Of a stretch of 64,000 nucleotides of DNA, positions 46,572-59,509 are shown piece after piece. How positions within the stretch are numbered: the stretch's first letter is position 1; the number at the start of each line of letters is the position of its first letter. The stretch lies in NCBI GenBank assembly GCA_964017145.1, contig OZ024844.1:930001-994000 (forward strand), in the 5' to 3' direction. Both the position numbers and the translations under genes were made by a program. The notes under the pieces are model-generated. The model was not told the origin of the DNA. It saw only the letters and a list, made by a program, of their open reading frames with translations, and ran no database searches. The stretch is from Agrocybe praecox. Its lineage: Eukaryota; Basidiomycota; Agaricomycetes; Agaricales; Agrocybaceae.

Positions 46572-46938
46572 CACTGCTGGCTCTGATAGCGATATGTCCG
46601 ACATATACCTAAAAATATACGTAATGTGTATTTATTTACCTATATGTTGGACATACAGATGATGTGTATTTTAGACATACGTTCGGCATACAGATGATAT
46701 GTATGCCGGACATATCTCCGACATACACATGATGTGTATGCTACAGTATATGTCTGGAATACAGCCGACATATATTTAATGTGTATGTCGGAGATATGGC
46801 CGGCATACATATCATCTGTATGCCGAACGTATGTCTAAAATACACATCATCTGTATGTCCAACATATAGGTAAATAAATACACATTACATATATTTTTTA
46901 GGTATATGTCGGACATATAGCTATCAGAGCCAGCAGTG
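46572..46938. mobile_element. CACTA-like MITE (367 bp, near-complete inverted repeat)
   Basis: The element starts CACTGCTGGCTCTGATAGC and ends with its exact reverse complement. Both sides are flanked by TCA (46569-46571 and 46939-46941), a 3-bp target-site duplication. CACT-G/A ends plus a 3-bp duplication are typical of CACTA (EnSpm/CMC) transposons. The arms, about 165 bp each, pair almost throughout, so the whole unit can fold into one hairpin with a short loop near 46740-46770. Inside, a motif like GGACATACAGATGATRTGTA recurs every 25-35 bp. It has no coding capacity and would need a transposase from elsewhere. Confidence 0.9.
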
Positions 46939-49900
46939 TCACTATTGGCCGCGGCACTGCACGGCTTACCCGAAAGCACACCGTGCTGCGTGCCGTCCCT
47001 AAACCACGGTCGAAATCCCAGCGGCACTGGATACGGGTCTGCGGCATAGACTAAGCAACTATAATTCGAGGATAAATCATAAGTTGCAACCCTTTTTCCT
47101 ATCAAGGGAATAATTATAACTAGTCATTCTAGCTGAGAACTGATGGTAAACTTTAGGACATATCTTGAATCACTTAAAAGCTCCCCAATAAAGTTTCAGT
47201 GACTCCCGTGCGGCAAGCGTCAAAAATATTCTCAAATGAGTGTCACACAATGCGTTCAAGTGCTGGAGAGACCAACGTTGGACTTGTTGGCGACCTCAGC
47301 AAGACCTCAGCGAGAATATCCCTGTTGTCACGTGTAGGTCCAAGGTCTGGTCCAAGTCTGGTCCATTGGACCTCCTTCCCCGTCGATCAGACGCTCTCCG
47401 AATTTGTTACTTGGAGCTGCTCGAGAGTAACCGGGTTGCGTCTTCCCACCATCTGGATGTAATACCAAGGCCAAAAATCACAAACATCAGAGCTCTTTGG
47501 TATAGACCTCCATCTATCCGACGGTATGCTGATAACCCTGCTCACACTTGTACTCGTGCTCCACGACATTCTTCGGATATATATATTCTGATGAGTTCCA
47601 TTGAATACTAGTTTGGAGCCTGGACTTGAGAATCGATGTTCTCCCCTTTGCTTATCTTGTGTTCACTATATCCCGCTAGCAGGCTCCTACAGGCGACCGC
47701 ATTGAACAGCACACGGTCCATCGTAAAACCTTTTGTTGTGATACTATCAAGGTAGTCTGGCATTGTGTATTTCTTGCTTGTGCTTCTCTTTGGGGCAGTT
47801 TAGATCCAAAATCGCTGAAGAACCCTCTAATTCGACGATACTCCCTTTTCGGAACGTTCTCTGGCCGTTTTTTGTTCGTTTTTTTCTCTCCACGATGACA
47901 AAATTGAACATTGCCCCTTATCATTGCCCCTTATTGCACCCCGTGACAACCTTATTCTGCGGAACTGTCAGTGCCAGATCACCACATGGCTGTGGTTCCT
48001 AGCAGTGTGGATATCCTAACTTCCTGGACGTGGCTTTGTCTCTTATCTACTTATCTAGGTAAACGTTCATCATGCGTGCTTTCGCAGAGTTGGGCTATGT
48101 TTTTTCTTTTAGTCTATTTATTGTCACTACGTAGATCGAGTCGGACGTCATTTATGATCATAAATGCTGTCTTAACCTTGTTAGTCAAAAGAGAAAGGCG
48201 CTTTCGACTGGATCGCTTCTAATACCTATTGAACGATGTCTACCTATGTGGGTTATCGATATTGAGACCCTTTTCCAAAAACTCTTGCTTCCTCATCACC
48301 TCTAGCTTGTGAATATGTCGAGTGTTGAGTTGGCCGAATGGACTCTAGGATGGCGCCACACATCCCTCGGCTACGTAATCATGTATTTCCAAGAAATCTT
48401 GGGATACAAGGCTACGTAGCGTAATGGATAAACGGAGCTAGTTCCTCTACAGAGTCAGGAGAGTAATTCTATGGGAAAAAAAAAGTTAGTAGGCACCATG
48501 ACTGAAGTCCTCAGATTAGAATGAACGAGCTTCCATGGTTTTTAAACCCCTTCCGCTCAAAGATAAGGGTATATTCACCCTTTACCCATTGGATCTTCAA
48601 ACGATCGCATTTGTCGTGCATCATTCAACTTGCCTTCCGTCTTATCAGACCTGTGTAAACCTGTTTCGCCGTTGCAGGGTTTTGTTGGCCCTCTAACTTT
48701 GGGGAGGAAATTGTACCATATGTATGCGCGCGGTGAACCGGAGTCAATCTACACATTTACGGCAGACATCATTGCTGGTCGAATGACATATGGTGCGCCA
48801 TGACAAAAATTATTCAGTCGTACGTGTTCATATAATCTAGGGTGTATTCTATGACAGATACGAGATGTTTTATACATTACTACGTGCTAGTACGTGTGTA
48901 CGGCACGCATCAAATCATGACGTCGTGGCTCTACGTCAGCCTGAGAGAATTCACAGCAGGGAATGGGCGCTCGGAATAACACCTTTCCGTTATTAATTTC
49001 CGTAAGACTTTGAATGCCATGATGGATGAAACGTCACGGTTGCCTTGATGTGCTTTGATGTAAGGCAATTATTAGGGTACAGAAAATCCTCTCTGACCCA
49101 TGTGTAAACTTAGTAAATTGCAGGATATGTCAGGGTTCGCTGTGAGCATGCGGCAGAGTTACAATACCAAGTAGAATTGATTACTGAGCTCCAGATTCCT
49201 GGCTATGATGAAATTGCGGTCCAATTTTTAGGTCTTTTCTTCTGTGAGATGATTGCATGTTTTAGAGACCCTGTACCATGAGGCAATGGCCGATCAGGAT
49301 ATGGAACACAAATTACCCAAGTTGCTGATAGCACAGTGAACATAAAACACTCATCAGAGGCCATCATGTCATAAAAAGGCTATGTCGGCATTCTTCTACC
49401 ACTTGAGATTATTCCATGCGGTAAAAATTGACAAAAGGAGAGTTCAATGGGCGTTCAAAGCATGATCAACGGATTAATAACTGCCCGAGTCCGAATCTGA
49501 GTCCAGCCGAGATGCGCCGAGGAGTCTCACGTGATGAGACAAGCGCGGTAGCGCAATTGAGTTTCAAATTTGAACTTAAAAGTTAGACCCCAACTTGGCT
49601 TCACCTGCCCAGACGACTCTCTCATCCTTCGTTACTCAAATAACAATGGTCACAGATCCGCCACAGAAAATTATCACGCGTAGATTTTTCTTTCACAACC
49701 GCGCCATAGCTCCTTGATAGCCCCTCAACTTCGTAATGATGCGCAACTCAGAACAACACGGTGGCGCCCTTTGTCCACGAAGAAACAATGCATGCACATG
49801 TCGCAACTATGTCAATAATTATTTTATGGCCACAACATACAGTATATATAGTTAGCTAATAATGCGACACATCTAGATCCCTCGTTCATTCCTTTCTCCT

Positions 49901-49985
49901 CGATTTTTTCCTCAAAATGGATGTGATAACGAATCGGAAATCCATACCAGAGCCCGTAACGAGCTTGTCTCGAAAGTTGTGAGAC
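46939..49985. other. Gene-poor region, right half
   Basis: About 3 kb with no supported gene. The sequence next to the MITE (GCTTACCCG on both sides, at about 46553 and 46964) hints at an older repeat. The last 150 bases are AT-rich and pyrimidine-rich, plausible as promoter of the gene at 49986; a short separate frame begins at 49918. Confidence 0.45.
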
Positions 49986-51438
49986 ATGGTTTTCTCATAT
50001 ATTGGCAAATTTAACGAATTTTGCAAAGATGTCAATAAATATCCTGTACGCTCAGATTATCACCATGCCATTTCTGCCGCGTTAGCTAATACCCCCTATT
50101 TCTTAGCCACGCAGTTGAAACAAGTCCTGAACAACAAACTTCCTGGACTTCTATCTTATCATCAAGAGTTTATACGACTAGGAGAGCTTGTAAAGGAATG
50201 CTATGATACTCTGGAATATGTGAGCGTTTCTTCTTGGACTCGTTTCTGAATGTTTCCGACATGATTGGTTTTATCAGCCAGAGAACTACAATGTTTGTAC
50301 GACGGCCATTAGCATAGGCACGAATAATCTCATCAAAGCGGGACGTTCCAACGCATTTGAATATATGTGCCGACTCGTAGAACTTATTTCGCCAACGGAA
50401 CTTACTCCACAGACGGTGATTTTAGCTCTCATTATCCCACTTTTTTCAAACAAAATACTAAAATAATCTGCTGAAGGACGACTTCTGGAAACATCCTATT
50501 CAACCATTTGTATTTTTAGAGGACGACCTGCGCGAAGTCAGCTACATTCTACCAGGCGAACACTCGTGGATCCTCCTTTATTCTCCGGAAATAATTGAAA
50601 ATATTATTTCTTTGGAAAGATTCAAGCTTGTTGTAGGATTTGATGGATCATGTGGAGTCAACTATGGGGTGTACAGCGCATTCAAGCTCGGAGGGCAATC
50701 AATGTCTGGAGTAGAATTTATGCATCTCAGTAAAAAGGTGTGTTGTTATTCTGTAAAGAAAGGGTTCTAGTTACACGTTAATTATTTCACCCACCTTGCT
50801 CCTTTTGCAGACCAAAGATAGGATTGCGCGCCAAGTCAGCAGATTAAATGAGCACGATACGGATTTTAACAAAGCGATGGACGATCTTTTACACTCTCGA
50901 GTTACTTTGACTTGCGTTTTTCTCCGTTGCTTGAGGCCACTAGTCATAGAAACCATACCTGACTCACACGAAGACTCCCCGGCTCATTATAGTCTTCCGT
51001 CACCCTCGGGAGATGAGAAGGCGCCTCCTACGCATCTTTGGACACTTGGCGGATTGAGGCCAACTCTTCAGCCTGTAATTCCTGTTATGGACAATACTAC
51101 TATGCCCCACACGTACTCCATCCATGCAAGTTTCTTATAATTTCTTACTTAAGAATACGCTAAATAATGAATAGGACACACAGACCGATATATCTTCCAC
51201 CAAATTTATCACTGTAATTGAAGGGTATGAAGATATCGACGATGAAGGTCGATGTGCACATATTGATGCCGACAAAGAGAACTTGAAGAGGATAAGATCT
51301 TATTCCTCCTTGGTTGCGAGCGTCGACCATTCTGAAGTCAATCCCTTGTACCACCTCAAAAAGAGCAGAAGTGCTCCAGATATCTCACAAAAAAATTGCA
51401 TGGGAGTGTTACAAGATCGTCCCCTTTATTTCTTGTAA
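49986..51438 (+). CDS. Orphan five-exon gene, about 390 residues
   Basis: Exons are 49986-50219, about 50279-50418, about 50522 region (the exon begins near 50479 with DDFWKHPIQPF), about 50811-51125 and 51175-51438. The reading frame holds across all of them: ALANTPYFLATQLKQVLNNKLPG, then PENYNVCTTAISIGTNNLIK, EDDLREVSYILPGEHSWILL, TKDRIARQVSRLNEHDTDFN and DTQTDISSTKFITVIEG. The last intron uses a GC donor (CAT/GCAAGT at 51126). The first half looks globular and helical, the C-terminal part is polar with KENLKR and KKSRSAP basic patches. I do not recognise the family. A 22-codon upstream frame (49918-49983) ends just before the start and could act as a leader peptide. The gene is isolated in a gene-poor region. 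Confidence 0.6.
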
Positions 51439-52417
51439 CATGGAAGATCCACACTAGTATACAGCGTCTTAGACTTCAACATTTTCTCACGATCCGATGA
51501 CGGCATAGGAACCCCGAGATAAGATAAACCGGCGGATATTTTCGTACGGCGCTTGGCATATTGGCACATGCGCTTATTTATACGATGCAGTTTTTTTTTG
51601 TAAATACATATATATATATGCTATTCCATGAGCTTCCATGAGACACTCTTATCTACAACTCGCTCTGGACTCTGAAAGATAAGTCTACCGCAGTAGTTCA
51701 CGTTTTCGTACGCATTAATCGCCCTCTATTTTATGCGGTCTGGAATAGGAAATGCGGATTCAAAATTAGGGTTAGTGGAGCAAACACTAAACCCACTATG
51801 CTCCATTCTCGGATGGTCAACGCGAAGGTACATTTTAGATCAAATGTATTTTGGGTGTTCTATTTCAGGAAAGGTGTGAGTCGCGCCCGGCATTATTGAA
51901 TATAGCGGCGCCAAAAGAGCGATACTATACCCCAGAAAAGAGGGTGCACAAAAAACATGGCTTAGAATTGAGATACAATGAGACCGGCCATTCTGGATAG
52001 GGGCTAGAGCGCTGACCTAACAATTAAATTGAGAATTCGAATCAATTCTTCGAGGAGCGCGACTGATTGGACGCAAAACTACGCTGTATCGAGGACTTGG
52101 ACGTTCTTTGACTCAGCAGCTCTCTGTAGAGCGTATAAGTATTGCTTTTAACTCAGGAAGAGAGTGGCCGAATCTAAGTCGGTATCGTTCGCCAATGGGC
52201 ATTCATAAATACACATGAATGTAAGTATGATGACTTCTATGGAGGCAGGGAGTATTGAACTCTTGGCTCGCCGTTTAAGGACTTGAGCTGAAATTGTGGT
52301 CACTTGATTATGTACTCCGGAAGGAGTATCTAAGATCTAGTAGAGCGCACCGGGAGCATACTTGAAAAGGGGCTTGCAGATCCTGCTTACCCCTCGTCCC
52401 AATTCACATCCACTACG
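51439..52417. other. Intergenic, tRNA-like relics only
   Basis: About 980 bases. A stretch at about 51998-52062 (TAGAGCGC ... GAATTCGAATC) and one on the minus strand at about 52235-52300 resemble degenerate tRNA D- and T-arms, but neither forms a complete cloverleaf by eye. No gene was recognised. Confidence 0.4.
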
Positions 52418-53846
52418 ATGTCGACGGCGACTCAAATTATTGGATGGACGCCTCCTGGCGATGTGGATTATATCGACGTTGCCTGCATCTTTTTTCCAGC
52501 CCAAAACCCTCCTTTCCACATCTCCAATCCGAACCCGATTAAACAGCCGTGTCGCGCCGTATCGGTGAATTTTAAATCTGCATCTCCTGCGTCTAGTACT
52601 TCTGCTTTGTCCGTCGACGGGAATTATGTAGAGGAAAAGCCTGCTGTGTCACAGGGGAAACACGCCGACCCAGAAAAGATCGCGCGTCCTCGAAACGAGT
52701 TCATCTTGTTCCGATGTGACTATGTCGCGAAGCATCAACGCGAGGGAAAACGCGTCCGACGTGCTCCCGGGGCAGAGGCGGAGAAAACACTTTCCAAGAA
52801 AGCTGCTGAGGCATGGCACAAGCTGTCTCCAGATGAGCGCTTGTACTGGAAAGGATGTGCTAATCGGGAGCGCAATGAACATGCGCGTCAATACCCCAAT
52901 TATCGCTACCGACCCAAGAAGAGTGTGGCCGGTCGAAGGCGCCAAACTCGCAATTCCCCAACCAAGGCTGCCCAGGAAGAAAGCGCAAATGACTCTGTAT
53001 TCGACTCCGTTTCTCCTTCTCTCACTCGCCAGTCGTCAACGACAGACTTTGGGTTACGCAGACTCCGACCTCGCAAGTCTACCTCTGTTCCAAAGTTTGG
53101 GACTGTAGATTTGACAAATAGGCGCCTAAAGTCAACGGCTAGTCAAGGTTGGATAGCGATGTTGGGCACGGCAGCTTCAAATAATTGTTTAGGTCATGGT
53201 GCAGTTTCACGAGAGGTAAGCTTTTACTTCAGGATAATTTTGCAAGTAAATTGCTGACTGAAGTTGTTAGTTTACTCCTTTGGCGCCGACCGCAACTTCG
53301 CCTCCACACTACGTTTCGCCTAAGTATTTTGTGTCGCCTACACCTCAGCCAGCAGCCGGACATATGTCCTTCATGAGCTCTTCCCTGCTCAACTGGAATG
53401 GAGAGCATATGGTACCTGCTAAACCACAACCTACACAATTGCTGTCTTCGAATTCTGTCTCTTCCCTACCTGAGATGAATATAGAGACCGGGGTCTCCAT
53501 GTGTGAGTTCACTAGCGGTGGGAACCCCATCCACACCAACAACCTTTTCGAGGCCAGCCACGACCACTACCGCTCAGAAAATGATGTTTGGCTCCCTCAA
53601 ATCAATAACTACAATGGGGACGACACCATCGCTCAAACGACAAGTGAAGACTCGAATTCCGATATGCACAAAGAAACGTACTTACCTCCATCGACCGGCC
53701 TCGCTTCCATTTACGATATAATGAGTCAAGTCTACGCACCGCATATGGATTACAGTCTAAATTCCTCTTCGGTCGACCTGTGTCCTTCTAGTCCAGAAAA
53801 CATTTTTTCGATGGACAGCGAAGAATTCTTCACTCCGAACTACTGA
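52418..53846 (+). CDS. HMG-box (SOX/MATA-like) transcription factor
   Basis: Two exons: 52418-53215 and about 53271-53846, about 455 residues. The HMG box spans roughly residues 88-165: RPRNEFILFRCDYVA, then EKTLSKKAAEAWHKLSPDER, YWKGCANRERNEHARQYPNY and RYRPKK, the minor-groove DNA-binding fold with a basic end. A flanking basic stretch GRRRQTRNSPTK may be a nuclear signal. The C-terminal half is Ser/Thr/Asn/Pro-rich with an acidic end (SMDSEEFFTPNY), compatible with an activation domain. In basidiomycetes such factors include pheromone-response and fruiting regulators; I cannot tell which group from sequence. Start codon chosen because the frame is open from it and the upstream sequence is not. 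Confidence 0.88.
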
Positions 53847-54760
53847 CGTAGATTCGATACAATCTCTTGCCCTTCCATGCGTCCAAATCGACTATGATAG
53901 CCTATGTTTTCCAGAGCAAGTTAGGTTAGCCTGCATCTTTTCTGCCTTCTTCAGTATATTGTTCGCGTTCGCCGATTCTTCCTTATTCGTTTCCTTTCTT
54001 GGTTTCTTTTATGTTATCCGAGTATTGCCTGTGTTATTTTGTCCCTCTTTCCCCGGATCAGAGTTATTTGGATCTCTGAACGAAAACCATTTCACACACC
54101 TTCCTTCCTCCATGCTTCCGTCATCGTATATTATTCCATAAATTATTTGATCAAGCCGACCAAATTTTTGGGCTTTTCTCGTCCTGTGTGTTTCTTTCTG
54201 GGTCCTAAATGTTCTTATTTTCGAGATTCTCCTGTAGAAAATATATTTTACGTCACTCGTTCCTATCACTGCGTTCAATAACTTATGTGTATATTAAATA
54301 TTGCTTGCATTACTTAGCTCGTCAATCCACGTTGAATTTCCTGAATTTCCTTCGTCAGATTCGCCACTTGGCTAGAGATGTCTAGCACTGGAGGGAGATA
54401 CAGCACCTCCTACAGCAATCTAGGTGAAACATAGTCAAATAGGACCTAGTGCGCACAATAGCTGGCCAAACGTTGCCCATTTAGGTCTAACACGGCGAGA
54501 TGTTTCGCAAACCCTGTGCCACATTCTTCGAGTGAGAGATGTTATTATTATTGCATCAGCTACACAATCTACATCTACAAATAAAAAAGGAGTAATCACT
54601 ATCATACATTTCCGAAAGATCAACTTGAATGGACGTAACCGAGGCAGGCTCTTTGTAACTGTATCCTGAGCAACCTGGGAGCAGTTCCACCAACGCGAGA
54701 AATAGAATATGTGGAGTACGATATAGAGCTATATCATATCCATGGGGGTCTTCAAGTGCG
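53847..54760. other. 3' flank of HMG gene and carboxypeptidase gene (convergent)
   Basis: About 910 bases between convergent 3' ends, T-rich near the HMG gene. No gene was recognised. Confidence 0.55.
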
Positions 54761-57150
54761 TTATGCACCAGCGTTTACAGACAGAGGAATGTCCGAAAGC
54801 CACCTCGTGATCAGATCCTGGGGAAAAAAGGAAAGGCGCGCAGTCAGAACATGAATCTGAATGCCAATCGAGGCCCGACGCTTGCACGTTCTACGGCGTA
54901 GCGGGCGATGATAGCCACAGCGAACATGAAACAAAGGAAAATGGCTTACAAATGCTGCTTCCGGTTGATCGAATGGGACCATATGCCTGTAAAAAAAGCA
55001 GTCGTGAGCACGAATGAACGAAGTACAGCAGTCGAATTGGGCTTACCCTGCTTCGTGAACGGTGACAAAGGTAACATTTCCAGCTCCAAAGCCTCCTCCA
55101 CCAGCGCTCCTAACTTCTCCCGCGACATGTCCAGTTCCAGCAATGGCCCATGGCACATATTCGGCTTTCTTATATTCATCAGAGAATTTAGTGTCCAGCT
55201 GTTCGACCCATCGTTGATTTCCCTGTTTATCGTTTAGCCCGTTTTTTATGGGTTGTAATTTTATGACATACCAAATAGTTGCACATCATGTCTGAAAGGA
55301 AACGTAGGGATAGTTAGCAAAATGTCCATGAGAAGTAGTCCATGGAACGCTGTATGCATGTGTACAATAATAAACGAAACAAAAATAAATAAGGAAGGAG
55401 CCAGGCCCCAACGGTGCATGGAGAAGAATGGTAAACACGTTTAATGATCCGACGTATAACGGAATATGCGTAGATATGCGCTTAACCTCTCTCATCATGC
55501 AACTTCTAGTGGTGGCGGCAAGCCGCGGCGAGCATCAACCGCCAACCGCAGCAGCACTAAGAGCTTTATCCAACGCATAGCGTTTCCACAAGGGGAAAGG
55601 TGTAGGATGAAATAAAGAACTCACCAGCGTTACCAGCATAAACCAAAAGCCTGATGCCGGAATTCACGAGTTCGGGAAGGAGACTTGCGCTATTGTGCGC
55701 ACCATCACCGTTCAAGGTAAAGGCCTGGTTAACTTCCATATTACATGACTGGAAAGTGCGGTCCGGGTTGACGCCCAAGGCTGCCTTGTTGGATGGCTCG
55801 TTCATCCAATTATCGACCCAAGTCATCTCTTCGTAGCATAAACCTTGACTTTGGGACTTATCACATTGGCGGCGAACATCGTAAGGATTAAGACCGGTTT
55901 CTACGAGATGGGATTGTGATTAGAAACGATAGCGCTCTCGGAACAAAAAACACTCACGCATGAGAGGTCCGAAGAGTTGTGTATTGCAGTACATGATGGC
56001 CGGGGCACAGGCAAACCTTGAATTGAAGTTATAACAGGCCTTGATCAAGCGTTGGCATGTGGGAACCTTAGTTCTGAGAGCTTGGCATTGAGGACCTTGA
56101 GGGTCATCGTAGACAGGGTAAGGCCCGTCACAAACGTAGTCCGGTACGGAAGCCATTTGGATATAAGGATCTGTGAGACCGTTTGCAAGGATGACTGAAG
56201 CCAGGTTGATGTGCTTGATCTTGGGGTTAGGAGCAAGCTGCAGTTGCTGATTGCCCTTGTGAATCACGCTCGCGAAGTTAGGGGCATAATGGCCACCGTA
56301 GCTCTCAGCAGCGAGATGGAAAGGTGCTTTGGCGTATTGGGGGTAGCGATTCAAAAACAATTCCAAAAAGGCGTACACGTCTTTGCCTGCAACTGGAGTG
56401 GTAGAAACAGAGGTGCCGTCATCAGCGTAAGAATACCCAACGTTGACAGGCTGATCCAGAAAAATGATATTGGCGTTCTTGTTCCAGCTGTAAGGGTTAT
56501 GTGTAGTGTTCTGGCCTTTATTGGCGATTGAACAAGGTCCAAGTTCAAAGAGCAGACCGGTTGAAGAACTGCATCCTGGACCACCGTTGAGCCAGAGAAT
56601 GAGAGGAGCATCCTCAGGGGCAGTACGCGACTCAAAGAACCTAAGGTAGAGACATTTAATTTCATGACAGCTAACTTTCAAGGCAAGTAGCTTACCAAAA
56701 GAAGAGATGTTTATCTTCGGCAACATCGAGATAACCGGAATACTGCTTCACAGATGGATCACACAACTTGGGCTCCGTCACGCGCAGATTATAGCTCTCG
56801 AAATCAGGATGAGTTACAAACTCGTCTATTAGATTGTAGAATAAGTATTATAAAGAAAGAAGTAAGGAGTTTTAACACGCACACAATAGATTGTCCTGCT
56901 TGATGTACTCTCTACCATCATGATACCACTTCTCCATGTTCTTCTTCCCACTCAAAAGGGCCTTTTTGGCATCGCTCAGCCACTCCGACGCAACATCTCT
57001 GAACTGGTCTCCAGTGACACCTAAGAAAGGTCTCTGGTTTGAAAGGCCTCCGGTAGGCTCATTAATTGCCAACGGTGGAGGTGCCCCAAGAACTGGAGAC
57101 GACAGCGAAGAGATCAAGGAAGCAAGAAGCAGCGAAGTCGTTGCCTTCAT
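54761..57150 (-). CDS. Serine carboxypeptidase Y (peptidase S10)
   Basis: Vacuolar or secreted carboxypeptidase that removes C-terminal residues. Start ATG at 57150 with a signal peptide [23 protein letters not shown], then a propeptide-like segment ([21 protein letters not shown]). Mature enzyme motifs: [39 protein letters not shown] (oxyanion region), [15 protein letters not shown], the nucleophile Ser in [10 protein letters not shown] (usually GESY), Asp in [16 protein letters not shown], and His in [14 protein letters not shown]. The last exon encodes [15 protein letters not shown]. Eight or more exons with short introns. The Gly to Ala change before Glu-Ser is unusual but next to, not in, the catalytic triad. 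About 540 residues, usual for carboxypeptidase Y. Confidence 0.9.
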
Positions 57151-57800
57151 GCTTCGGTACCTTGATATTCGGGATATTGGGTATGTTGGAACTTGGAAGC
57201 TGGGGAAACACACCTGTTACTTATAAGATGATGACGGCTGCGGTCACAGCGGTAGCAATCTCGCGTAGATCACATGATCCTCTGGTTAGATAGGGGTCAA
57301 ACCATAAATGCGCATTGCGCATGCGAATTGTTGCCTGGCCATATGGCAAAGCTGCAGGGGCTCGTAAAAATATTAAAGTAATGCGTGTATCCAGATTAAT
57401 TGATGTCACGCGATCACCTATGGAGAGTAGTAAATTTGAATAAAAGTGGGCTGCCAGCGCTAAAGAAGAGACTTGAATAATAGATAATAAAAAGTTAGAT
57501 AGCTCTTAATGTCGTCTTGAGAACAGTTGGGTAATCAGTCTCATTTTGAAAGTATCACTCCCTCGCCTTTTAATTCGTAAAGCACACTCCAAGTTACCAA
57601 AACTATTGAAACGAACAAGTCGTTACTAGCACTCCGTGGGTGGCGTATATAAGCGCATAAGCAAGTACACGATCTCACCAAAGATCAATGCTGCTCAGAC
57701 GCAACTGGAGAAAGTTATGCATATTCTGATAAGTACATACACTTGAAGAATCGCGTTGAGGAACGACGGAGAGCCTCTACCCTCGGAAATTACATGACAA
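57151..57800. other. Promoter region of carboxypeptidase gene and 3' flank of the metallo-beta-lactamase gene
   Basis: About 650 bases. The two flanking genes are co-oriented on the minus strand. No gene or clear element was recognised. Confidence 0.55.
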
Positions 57801-59073
57801 TCAAAGATTTGGAGACCTGGGAGGAGACAGCAGTTTCCAACGACATTCTACCCCTTCTCCTCCAGCTAATTGTAGGACTCCATCCCCTTCTAGCTTTCGC
57901 AGATGCAAATCGATTCCACGCGCAGCAGGAAGCCAAAGATCCTCTGGATAGGACTTGTAGATCGTTCTAACAAGGCTCCATGTGGTCCACAACGAGCGGT
58001 AGGGTGAATCGGCATCACCTTGTAGTTCTGCAGGCACAGGTGAACGCAGCACGGCTAAGACTTGTTCTTCTCTTTCGAGTCGGTGCTTGATGTATGTCGC
58101 GATGGTCTCATGGCCATTTGCGACAACAGGTCCATGGGCAGGATAAAGAGTGATATATTCTGAATCAATGTTACCGTCGGATGTGGCCTCTCCAGCCAAG
58201 GGGGTACGGGAAGGAGAGCCGAAATGTAGCATTTTGTTGAGACTTGCGAGATAAGTAGCTAAATCTTCGAAGACAGCCGTACCTTGCCCAAGTACGGTAT
58301 CTGCTGTGTATAACGCCCGGTCTCGAGGGACATAAAGAGAAATAGAATCGACGGTATGGCCCGGGGTGTGCAAAACGCGGAGAAGAGTTGTAGAGTTGTC
58401 GTCTTTGATGACTTGACCGTCTACAAGGTCATGGAATATACCACCTTCAGGAGAAGGGGTGTATATGTCTGCAGACAATTCCTCCAGTAATTTAGGCAGT
58501 TTATTGTATTCAGTAGTATGCCCGCCTTTGGATGTTTGGGGAGCAGGATATTTATGAAGACGGGGTGGTTTGTATGGTTTATTGCCACTACGATCTGTCC
58601 ACAACTTCTTCAACAGAGACAGAACAGAGGGAATACCCCCAACATGGTCATGATGCCAATGTGAGATGATGATATCCGAAACGTCTGGTTGGCTGAGATC
58701 GGAGCGAGCCTCAAGAGCAGAAGATAGTAGAGGGATGTATGATTCCTTCCCTTCTGCAGTGTCGACGAGAATGTATGGATTCTGGGTGCCGATGAGGTAG
58801 GTATTCGTGCCTAAACAGAGTCGGAAATGGGAACACCACCAGAGCTTATGGAAAGGATATACCTTGGAGGGTGAACTTGCCAGGGTTCTGGAATTATCGA
58901 GTTACATCTTGATATCACATTAAGGAAGAGTAAGTATTAGCTACCTGTCCAAGAATTCGGACTGCATGTTCACTGAGCTATGCAAGTGGACCTCGATTAA
59001 ATGGATATTCGAAGACACTTCCAAAGCGAATACACACTCTTGTAACGTCGCTCAATTCTTCAAGTTTCTCCAT
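57801..59073 (-). CDS. LACTB2-like metallo-beta-lactamase-fold hydrolase
   Basis: Metal-dependent hydrolase; the animal member LACTB2 is a mitochondrial endoribonuclease, and fungal polyketide clusters use related thioesterases. Start ATG at 59073 (MEKLEELSDVTR), then LSEHAVRILGQ and NPGKFTLQGTNTYLIG, exactly the N-terminal layout of this group. Metal-binding motifs are SHWHHDHVGG (58631-58670), HTPGHT (about 58360), TADTVLG and YPAHGP. The C-terminal part contains the helical LRKLEGDGVLQL tail that is typical of LACTB2-like proteins. Four exons; about 390 residues. Nothing here suggests a secondary-metabolite cluster, so a housekeeping role is more likely. Confidence 0.88.
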
Positions 59074-59509
59074 TGTCCGAGCACTGTACCGGTCCAAAGT
59101 TAAGTTAGAGGAGGCAAGACTATAAGCAAAGGTAGGGTAATTACGAAGATAGCTTGTATGTGTGTCTTATAGTTTGGGGATTCGGCGACAAGAATGAGCG
59201 GAGCTGCACTTCATGTGATTGGTTCTCCAGAAATGGTTTGACGTTGTGCCAGAAAGACCGGGTACCAGAAGACGATATTTTCCACCATATAGCGTGCTTA
59301 AGAATTATCATAGCTCATGACCCCGGTCATATGAATATAATTAGCGCCAATACTGAGCTTGACAATATATAACAAAGAGAACGGGAACGATACTGGTACA
59401 GTCAGAAGTCGATGCCAATTAGTCACAAACAACAGGCATGTTGCTCATGATCATAGTATCACAGTGACTCTTACCTCTCGAACGACGATACCGATCCGCA
59501 ACGACAAAA
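59074..59509. other. Bidirectional promoter of the metallo-beta-lactamase and CWC22 genes
   Basis: The two start codons are 437 bp apart on opposite strands, so the two genes probably share a promoter region. No specific element was identified. Confidence 0.6.

Noticed and set aside
51998..52062. tRNA-like stretch (D-arm and T-loop resemblance)
   Set aside because: The anticodon stem and acceptor stem do not pair by eye; a tRNA-derived relic is possible, but no gene can be claimed.
52235..52300. Second tRNA-like stretch, minus strand
   Set aside because: T-arm-like sequence only; no complete cloverleaf.
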